From positions 1 to 64,000 of the forward strand of contig CAWCRU010000006.1 of NCBI GenBank assembly GCA_963798075.1: a stretch of DNA of 64,000 nt. The letters are read 5' to 3'. The position numbers were made by a program, and so were the translations under genes. This DNA is from DATAOG01 sp963798075 (lineage in GTDB: Bacteria > Pseudomonadota > Alphaproteobacteria > Geminicoccales > Geminicoccaceae). How positions within the stretch are numbered: the stretch's first letter is position 1; each line of letters begins with the position of its first letter. Shown in pieces: positions 56,633 through 64,000 of this stretch. The notes below the pieces were generated by a model. The model did no database searches. It had not been told where the DNA came from and worked only from the letters and a program-made list of their open reading frames with translations.

Positions 56633-57757
56633 CTACTGGTTTGCCTTGCTCTGTCCCATGATTTCCTGCGCGCTGAAGTTGATGCCGCAGGTCGGGAACG
56701 AGTTGCCGACGAAGAAGTTGTCGGACTGATCCGAGTAATAGTTCTCGCCGTCCTTGAACCCCGGGTCCTCGACGATCGCCAGCGGCAGCTTGATCGACTG
56801 CGGAACCGTCTGGCCTTCGAGGGCAGCGATCGCGGTCTTCATGGCGACGGCGACCTGGGCGGGACCGGTGCCGGCGGACGAGCACACGAGCCCGTCCTTG
56901 GAATGCTCGCCGCAGAGCTTGCGAAACCCGTTCTCACATTCGCCGCCGACCGGGACAAAGGGATGGCCGGCATCCATCAACGCGCGCACGGTGCCGGTCG
57001 AACCGCCCTGAACGGTGACGCCATCGAAGCTCTTTTGGACGGCGACCGCGTCGGCGGTCACTTTTTGCGCGGTGCCATCGTCCCACATGCCGACGACCTC
57101 GACCACGTTCCACGGCTTGCCCGAGGCATCGAGCACCTCGTGAATGCCCTCGTGGCGGTCGCGATCGACCGAGGTCCCCGGCACGCCGCGCACTTCGAGG
57201 ATCTTGCCGCCGTTGGGGATATGTCCGACCAGCCAGTTGGCCCACAGCTCGCCCAGGCCCTTCTGGTCGACGTTGACGTTGATCGCCTGATCGGTGTCGA
57301 GCGTGTTGTCGAAAGCGACGAGGACGACGCCCGCGGCATTGGCGCGCTTGATGACCGGCGTGAAGGCGGCCGGGTTCTGGGCGTTGACGATCACGGCGTC
57401 GTAGCCGGAGTTGATGAAGTTGTCGACCGCGGCGATCTGCGCGGCGAGATCCTCACCGGTCGAGACGACCTTGAACTCCTTGAGCTTGGCGGCGACATCG
57501 GGCTGGGCGGCGTAGGCCTTGGCGGTCTGGATCATCTGGATCCGCCAGGTATTGCCGATGAAGCCGTTGGCGAGGGCGATCCGGTAGGGGGGCTTCTTGG
57601 CCGGCCATTGAAAGTACTTGGTGTCGGGGCTCAGCGGCGAGAAGCATTGGGGATCGGCACCCGGCCCCTGGACCACTTCCGGACCGGCCGCCAGCACCGC
57701 GCTCGACAGCGCCAATAGACCAACGGATGCGAGCGCCAAGGCTTTGAGCTTAGGCAT
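56633..57757 (-). CDS. sugar ABC transporter substrate-binding protein
   Basis: A 374-residue periplasmic binding protein of the ribose/galactose-like class (peripla_BP_4). Signal peptide: MPKLKALALASVGLLALSSA. The mature protein has YRIALANGFIGNTWRIQMIQ, NSGYDAVIVNAQNPAAFTPVIK, ANAAGVVLVAFDN, and a long C-terminal lobe. It is longer than RbsB because of an N-terminal segment with a cysteine (PQCFSPLSPD). It is the first gene of the sugar ABC-lactonase operon; the sugar is not identifiable. A hairpin follows its stop. Confidence 0.92.
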   Translation of the reverse strand: MPKLKALALASVGLLALSSAVLAAGPEVVQGPGADPQCFSPLSPDTKYFQWPAKKPPYRIALANGFIGNTWRIQMIQTAKAYAAQPDVAAKLKEFKVVSTGEDLAAQIAAVDNFINSGYDAVIVNAQNPAAFTPVIKRANAAGVVLVAFDNTLDTDQAINVNVDQKGLGELWANWLVGHIPNGGKILEVRGVPGTSVDRDRHEGIHEVLDASGKPWNVVEVVGMWDDGTAQKVTADAVAVQKSFDGVTVQGGSTGTVRALMDAGHPFVPVGGECENGFRKLCGEHSKDGLVCSSAGTGPAQVAVAMKTAIAALEGQTVPQSIKLPLAIVEDPGFKDGENYYSDQSDNFFVGNSFPTCGINFSAQEIMGQSKANQ

Positions 57758-58087
57758 TTGATCAGGCTCCCTGATACGTCTCTAGGATGAGGAGCGTCGC
57801 GACCGAGCCGCCAGCCCGTCCCTTGGCTGCCAGGTCGGCGCCCGCCGCAAGCCGGCGGGCCCTCCTTGGTTGGTCATGGAAGATGCTTGACCAGACGCTC
57901 GAGCGGTGCTGCCTCATTACCCTATTGGCATCGCTTCTAGCACGAAGTGAAGCGGCCGTCTCGGATTTCGATGGGCTGCCCGGCGCCGGCCGGCGGCGAC
58001 TTACCCACAGGTTTCATTCATCCAGAGCTTTCCGCCGGAGCTGGCGAAGGGTATAAGGCGGCCGGCGGCATAGTGGGGGTAAAGCAT
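57758..58087. other. 330-base divergent gap between sugar operon and recA
   Basis: No gene is seen. It must hold the promoters for the sugar ABC operon (leftward) and recA (rightward). I looked for the alphaproteobacterial SOS box (GTTC or GAAC pairs spaced by seven) and did not find one. A DnaA-like nonamer, TTACCCACA, occurs near 58000 with one mismatch to the consensus. No strong repeat is visible. Confidence 0.45.
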
Positions 58088-59170
<1,083 letters not shown>

Positions 59171-59307
59171 GTCGCCGGCGGCGAGACCACTGCATCTGGT
59201 AGGATTTGCGCCCGGCGACAACAAAATGGGCCGCTCGGGGTTTCAACCGCCGCGGGACGCTGATATAGCTTGGTCGATGCGGACGCGTGCGACAGGCTGA
59301 GCCCCCA

Positions 59308-62300
59308 GTGCAGATCACCAGACTGCGCCTCGCCGGCTTCAAATCCTTCGTGCAGCCGAGCGAGCTCGCGATCGAGCCGGGCCTGACCGGCATCGTCGGC
59401 CCGAACGGCTGCGGCAAGTCGAACCTGATCGACGCGCTCCGCTGGGTGATGGGCGAGACGTCGGCGCGCGGCCTGCGCGGCGGCGAGATGGACGATGTCA
59501 TCTTCGCCGGCACCGCCGCCCGGCCGGCGTTCGATCTGGCCGAGGTCGGGCTGCACATCCAGGCGCCCGAGGTCGCTTTGCCGGGGCTGGGCGAGGAGGG
59601 CGAGCTCGATCTCTCGCGCCGGATCGGGCGCGGCGTCGGCTCGGTCTTCCGGGTCAACGGCAAAGAGCTGCGCGGCCGCGACGTCCAGCTGCTGTTCGCC
59701 GATGCCGCCTCGGGCGCGCGCAGCGCCGCGATCGTGAGCCAGGGCCAGATCGGCGCCCTGATCGAGGCCAAGCCTGCCGACCGCCGCCGCCTGATCGAGG
59801 AAGCCGCCGGGATCGGCGGCCTGCAGGCGCGCCGCCACGAGGCCGAGCTCAAGCTGCAGGCGGCCGAGGCCAACCTGCTGCGGGTCCAGGACCTGCTGCT
59901 GGCGCTCGAGGAGCAGCAGCGGGGCCTCGTCAAGCAGGCCCGCCAAGCCGAGCGCTACCGCAAGCTCAGCGCCGCCTACCGCGAGGTCGAGGCGGCGCTC
60001 ATGGTCGGCCGCTGGCGGCTCGCCCGGGCCGAGCTGGCGAGCGCCGAGACGGCGCTTCGGGGCGGCCGCGACAGCGCGACCAGCGAGGCCGAGCGCCTCG
60101 GCGCGGCGCGGGCCGAGCGCGACCGGGCGGCGCGGGCGGCGACGGAGCTGCGCGCCGCGGACGCCGAGCTCGCGACCGAGCAGGCGCGCCTCGCCGAACG
60201 GCGCGCAGTGCTCGACGACGAGGCCCGGCGGCTCGACGCCGACCGGTTGCGGCTCGAGGAGCAGGGCCGCGAGCTCGCGCGCGACCTCGAGCATGCCGAG
60301 GCCAGCCGCGCCGACGGGCAGGCGAGCGCGGCGCGTCTTGCGGGCGAGCGCGAGGCGTTGGCGGCGACCGGCGCGCAGCTCGACCGGGAGCTGGGCGAGG
60401 CGGCCGCGGCGGCGCGTGCGGCCGAGACCGCCGCGCAGGCGGCGGATGCCGAGCTGCGGCACGCCATGACCGCGGTCGCCGCGGCCGAGGCACGCCTGCG
60501 GCAGCTCGCCGAGGAGCAGGCCCGCGCCGGGCGCGACCGGCAGGCGCTAGCCGAGGCGCGGCGGCTGCTCGAGCTGAAGCAGGCGGAGCTGCCGTTCGAC
60601 GACGACCCGCCGGCGGCCGCCGGCTCCGAGGCCGCCCTCGCCGCCGCCCTCGCTGCCGAGGCGGACGCGACGGCAGCGCTGGAGGCGGCCGAACGGCAGC
60701 GGGAGGCGACGCGCAGCGCGCTCGCGACGGCCGAGGCGACCCTGCGCGCGGCGGAGGAGCGCCGCCGCAGCCAGGACGAGCAGGAGCAGCGCCGGCGCGA
60801 GCGGCGGGCCGAGCTCGATGCGCGGCTGGCGCGGCTGGCCGAGCGAGCGGCGGCGATCGCTGCCCGGATCGAGCAGGCCGCACGCGGCCGCGAGGCGCTC
60901 GATCTTGCCGGGCTGGAGGGCCAGCTCGCGGCCGCCGGGGAGCGGCTGGGCGCCGCCGGCGCCGCGCTCGCGGCCGCCGATGCGGAGGCGCTTGCCGGCG
61001 GCGACGCGCAGGAGCAGGCGCGCGCCGCCTGGCAGGAGCAGCGCGCCGCCTCTGCCCAGCTGGCGAGCGAGGCCGCAGCACTCGCCGCGCTCGCCGGACC
61101 CGATGCGACGAAGGGCGGCGTGATCGATCGGCTGCGGGTCGAGGAAGGCTATGCGCTGGCGCTGACGGCGGCGCTCGGCGACGATCTCCTGGCCGGTCTC
61201 GAGGCGGACGCAGCCGCGCATTGGTCGACCGCGATCGGCGCGGCGGCGCGCGCGGACGCGCCTGCTCTGCCGGCGGGCTGCCGGCCGCTTGCCGAGGTCG
61301 TGGACGCACCGCCGGCGCTTGCCCGCCGCCTCGCCCAGGTCGGCATCGCCGAGGCGGCCGCGGCGGCCGTGCTGCAGGCGGCGCTCGCCCAGGGCCAGCG
61401 GCTGGTCAGCCCGGATGGCGGCCTCTGGCGCTGGGACGGTCTCGTGCGCCGCCCCGAGGCGCACGACGCGAGCGCGGCGCGGCTCCGCCACCAGGACCGG
61501 CGCCGCGAGCTCGAGCGTCTGCTCGAGGCGGCGCACGAACCGCTCGCCGGGCTCGAGCGCGCCGCCGGGCAGAGCGAGGCGGCGGCAGCGGACGCAAAGG
61601 AGCGCCGGCAGCAGGCGGCAGTGGCGCGCGATGCCGCGCGCGCCGCCTTCGAGGACATCCGCGAGGCGCTGATCTCGGCGCGCGCCCAAGAAGCGGCGCT
61701 GGCCGCCGAGATCAGCGCTCTGACCAAGGAGCAGGCGGCGATCGGGGCCGAGGCGCAGGAGCTCGACGGGCTGCAGGCGCCGCTCGCAGGCACGCTGCAC
61801 GAGGCGCCGGCACTCCCTTGGGACCATCCGCGGGAGGCAAGCGATGCGGTCGCGGCCGTCCGGGCCGCGGCGCTCGAGCGGGATCGGCAGGCCGAGGCCG
61901 CGCTGGGCGCGGCGCGCGGCCAGCTCGTCGCGGCGCGCGCGGCGGTCGCAGACCAGCGGGAGCGCGAGCGCGGCCGCGCCGGGGCGGCCCGCGAGCGCGA
62001 GCTCGAGCGCGTTCGGATCGAAGCCAGGGTCGCCGAGCTGGCGCAGGAGCAGAACCGGCTCGATGGCGCCGGGCCGGAGCTCGAGGCGGCGCTCGGCCGT
62101 GCCGAGCCCGCGCTCGCGGCAGCCCGGCAGCGGCTGGTCGCGGCCGAGCGAACGGCTGCGAGCGCCCGTCAGGTCCAGGCGGCGGCGGCGATGCAGGAGG
62201 GCCGGCTGCGCGATCGGCTGGCCGCCGCCGAAGCTCGCCGGAGCGCGCTGGAGCAGGAGCTGGCGTCGTGGTCGGAGCGCAGCACGGCGGCTGCGGCGCG

Positions 62301-63336
62301 GCTGGCCGAGCTCGAGCGCCGGCGCGCGCCGCTCGCGGCCGAGCGCGCCCGCTTGGTGGAGCTGCCGGCCGTGGCCCTGCGCCAGCAGGAGGAGCTGCGG
62401 CAACGCCAGAGCGCGGCCGAGGCGCGCCGCAGCGCGCTGCATGCGCAGCTGGGCGAAGCCGAGGCGGCGCTCGCCGCAGCCGAAGCCGCGCTCGAGCGCA
62501 CCGAGGCGCTGCGGGTCGAGGCGCGCGAAGCGGCGGCCCGGCTCGAGGCCCGCCTCGAGCGCGCCGAGGCCGAGGCGACGGGCGCGCAGGCGATGCTGCT
62601 CGCGCGTCTCGGCGTACTGCCCGAGACCGCCGAGCCGGGCCCGCCGGATCCTGCCGCGCTCGCCGCGGCGGAGGCCGAGCTCGCGCGCATCGGGGCGGCG
62701 CGCGAGCGCCTGGGGCCGGTCAACCTGCGGGCAATCGACGAGGCCCGGGAGCTGGCACTCCGGATCGAGACCCTGCAGACCGAGCAGGCCGAGCTCGCCG
62801 GCGCGATCGAGCGCCTCAGGCGGGCGATCTCGACCTTGAACCGCGAGGGCCGCGAGCGCCTGCGGATCGCGTTCGCCAAGGTCGAGACCCATTTCGGCGC
62901 GCTGTTCACGCGCCTGTTCGGCGGCGGCCGGGCCAAGCTCGAGCTGACCGATCAGGACGACCCGCTGGCCGCCGGGCTCGAGCTGGCCGCGAGCCCGCCC
63001 GGCAAGAAGCTGCAGGCGATCTCGCTGCTCTCGGGCGGCGAGAAGGCCTTGACCGCGCTCGCCCTGATCTTCGCCGTGTTCCTGACCAAGCCGGCACCCC
63101 TTTGCGTGCTCGACGAGGTCGACGCGCCGCTCGACGATGCCAACGTCGACCGCCTGATGGGGCTGCTCGAGGAGCTCGCGCTCGGCACCCGCACGCGCTT
63201 CATGGTGATCACCCACCACCCGCTGACCATGGCCCGGATGCACCGCCTGTACGGCGTGACCATGGCCGAGCGGGGCGTCTCCCAGCTGGTCTCGGTCGAT
63301 CTTGCGAGCGCGATCGAGCTGCGGGCGACCGCCTGA
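59308..63336 (+). CDS. smc: chromosome segregation protein SMC
   Basis: SMC is the ATPase core of bacterial condensin. The N-terminal head is QITRLRLAGFKSFVQPSELA with Walker A GPNGCGKS (residues 31-38) and the Q-loop region QIGALIEAKPADRR. Two long Ala/Arg/Glu coiled coils flank a hinge-like domain at about residues 595-725 (KGGVIDRLRVEEGYALALTAA). The C-terminal head has LLSGGEKALTALALIF and VLDEVDAPLDDANVDR. At 1342 residues it is about 150 longer than most bacterial SMCs, the excess lying in the coils. The GTG at 59308 gives the usual V/MQITxLRLAGFKSF start. The matching ScpA/ScpB genes are not in the window. Confidence 0.95.
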   Translation: MQITRLRLAGFKSFVQPSELAIEPGLTGIVGPNGCGKSNLIDALRWVMGETSARGLRGGEMDDVIFAGTAARPAFDLAEVGLHIQAPEVALPGLGEEGELDLSRRIGRGVGSVFRVNGKELRGRDVQLLFADAASGARSAAIVSQGQIGALIEAKPADRRRLIEEAAGIGGLQARRHEAELKLQAAEANLLRVQDLLLALEEQQRGLVKQARQAERYRKLSAAYREVEAALMVGRWRLARAELASAETALRGGRDSATSEAERLGAARAERDRAARAATELRAADAELATEQARLAERRAVLDDEARRLDADRLRLEEQGRELARDLEHAEASRADGQASAARLAGEREALAATGAQLDRELGEAAAAARAAETAAQAADAELRHAMTAVAAAEARLRQLAEEQARAGRDRQALAEARRLLELKQAELPFDDDPPAAAGSEAALAAALAAEADATAALEAAERQREATRSALATAEATLRAAEERRRSQDEQEQRRRERRAELDARLARLAERAAAIAARIEQAARGREALDLAGLEGQLAAAGERLGAAGAALAAADAEALAGGDAQEQARAAWQEQRAASAQLASEAAALAALAGPDATKGGVIDRLRVEEGYALALTAALGDDLLAGLEADAAAHWSTAIGAAARADAPALPAGCRPLAEVVDAPPALARRLAQVGIAEAAAAAVLQAALAQGQRLVSPDGGLWRWDGLVRRPEAHDASAARLRHQDRRRELERLLEAAHEPLAGLERAAGQSEAAAADAKERRQQAAVARDAARAAFEDIREALISARAQEAALAAEISALTKEQAAIGAEAQELDGLQAPLAGTLHEAPALPWDHPREASDAVAAVRAAALERDRQAEAALGAARGQLVAARAAVADQRERERGRAGAARERELERVRIEARVAELAQEQNRLDGAGPELEAALGRAEPALAAARQRLVAAERTAASARQVQAAAAMQEGRLRDRLAAAEARRSALEQELASWSERSTAAAARLAELERRRAPLAAERARLVELPAVALRQQEELRQRQSAAEARRSALHAQLGEAEAALAAAEAALERTEALRVEAREAAARLEARLERAEAEATGAQAMLLARLGVLPETAEPGPPDPAALAAAEAELARIGAARERLGPVNLRAIDEARELALRIETLQTEQAELAGAIERLRRAISTLNREGRERLRIAFAKVETHFGALFTRLFGGGRAKLELTDQDDPLAAGLELAASPPGKKLQAISLLSGGEKALTALALIFAVFLTKPAPLCVLDEVDAPLDDANVDRLMGLLEELALGTRTRFMVITHHPLTMARMHRLYGVTMAERGVSQLVSVDLASAIELRATA

Positions 63337-63480
63337 GCCTGGACGACCGCCCGGACGTGCTCCTGCTCACGATTTTTTAGGGAGCAGGCGCTAGGGGAGC
63401 GGAACGTCCAGGCGCCCAGATCCATTAACGATCACAGGCGTTGGCCCACCGCCGAATTCCGGCACGTGAAGGAGTCGAGC

Positions 63481-63834
63481 ATGATCAAGGACCCGAGCGT
63501 CAAGTCTGCCCCCGTCGGACCAAGCACAGGCAAACCGACGGCCGGCAAGACGACCGCCGCCAAGCCCGCCGCAGCCAGAACCGTCCCCATGTCGCCCGAG
63601 ACCAAGGGCGCGGGGTCGACGGTGGTCGCCAAGACCGCGCCGCCGCGGTCGAGTGCCCGGACCGCGGCCGCCAAGCTCGCCGATGGCCGGCCGCTGGACG
63701 ATGTCGAGCGGCTGATCCAGCAGCGCGCCTACGAGCTCTGGGAGAACGAGGGCCGGCCGCAAGGGCGCGAGCAGGAGCACTGGCAGCAGGCCGAGCGCGA
63801 GATCGCGGGACGCCGCGCCGGCAGCAGGGCGTGA
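63481..63834 (+). CDS. DUF2934 domain-containing protein
   Basis: A 117-residue protein with a Lys/Ala/Pro-rich disordered head (residues 1-70) and a C-terminal DUF2934 motif (ERLIQQRAYELWENEGRP, then HWQQAEREI). Proteins of this type are common near DNA or stress genes in alphaproteobacteria; function is unknown. The ATG at 63481 has AAGGAG six bases upstream. The 144-base gap after smc contains an imperfect 7-bp stem-loop (CCTGCTC / GAGCAGG at 63362-63388). Bases 63835-64000 show nothing further. Confidence 0.82.
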   Translation: MIKDPSVKSAPVGPSTGKPTAGKTTAAKPAAARTVPMSPETKGAGSTVVAKTAPPRSSARTAAAKLADGRPLDDVERLIQQRAYELWENEGRPQGREQEHWQQAEREIAGRRAGSRA

Positions 63835-64000
63835 GCCGGGCGCCGGCCCACCTGCGGGCGGTCCGGTCGGCGCCTGCGGCCACTTCGAAGGCTCCTGCGA
63901 GGCTGCTCCGGGCCTGTTGTGCGGCCGTGCCCAGCTTGACAGGCGCGGCGAGCGACCTATTGTGACGCCGCTTCGAGCCGGCGCGGGCGCGTCCGCTGTC

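Noticed and set aside
57758..58087. An SOS (LexA) box before recA
   Set aside because: No GTTC or GAAC pair with the required seven-base spacing could be found by eye.
60547..63243. A long minus-strand open frame opposite smc
   Set aside because: Same GC-driven artefact. The plus strand contains both SMC head motifs and the coiled coils.
63361..63388. A terminator after smc
   Set aside because: The 7-bp stem CCTGCTC / GAGCAGG encloses the T-run in its loop instead of preceding it, so it does not fit an intrinsic terminator.

Overview
The window is 64 kb of very GC-rich, gene-dense chromosome. Strong G/C third-position bias, a phasin, a COQ9-like TetR regulator beside proC, an HWE-family histidine kinase, HutF-type histidine degradation and Rhizobium/Rhodospirillum-style ABC operons point to an alphaproteobacterium, probably near the Rhodospirillales. 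That placement is inference from gene content; there is no rRNA or tRNA in the window to confirm it.

Layout. 0-4 kb: the end of a TRAP transporter gene (dctM, cut by the left edge), an SDR dehydrogenase, a carboxymuconolactone-decarboxylase-like protein, and an HWE histidine kinase with its single-domain response regulator. 4.3-8 kb: a run of small housekeeping genes on the plus strand (ubiK-like, YbjN, proC, TetR/COQ9, phasin, csaA, DUF1272). 8-11 kb: a translationally coupled minus-strand operon (SelA-like PLP enzyme, SDR, lipoprotein). 11-17 kb: a beta-oxidation operon (thiolase, FadN-like bifunctional enzyme, a DUF488-like small gene, acyl-CoA dehydrogenase). 17-23 kb: an accessory patch with a duplicated DUF6134 gene (one copy broken), a 24-nt palindrome, a TPR gene carrying identical 144-nt repeats, a remnant of an XRE regulator, and a nuclease-like gene split by an IS5-family element. 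23-28 kb: a YheT-like hydrolase, hutI, hutF and a PfkB kinase. 28-33 kb: an RND efflux pair and a fatty acid desaturase. 33.6-40 kb: an oligopeptide/dipeptide ABC operon ending in a fused double ATPase, then a Uma2 protein. 40-45 kb: a DUF1269 protein, a lipoprotein, urocanase (hutU) and a GDSL lipoprotein. 45-48.7 kb: prs-rplY-pth-ychF plus a tiny membrane protein. 48.8-52 kb: a four-helix membrane protein, a metal-less M24 hydrolase and a Phd/PIN toxin-antitoxin pair. 52-57.8 kb: a ribose-type sugar ABC operon with an SMP-30 lactonase. 58-64 kb: recA, smc and a DUF2934 protein.

How the genes fit together. Three uptake systems (TRAP, peptide ABC, sugar ABC), histidine breakdown and fatty-acid oxidation describe a versatile heterotroph. 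hutI/hutF and hutU are separated by about 15 kb, and neither hutH nor hutG is seen. Both ABC operons place a GC-rich hairpin directly after the binding-protein gene, a layout known to raise binding-protein mRNA over that of the membrane parts.

Cautions. Five genes contain seven single-base frame breaks inside otherwise normal protein families (thiolase, DUF6134 copy 1, TPR gene, double ATPase, PIN toxin). Some or all may be assembly errors. The IS-interrupted gene is a true disruption: removing the element and one copy of its 4-bp target duplication restores the frame exactly.
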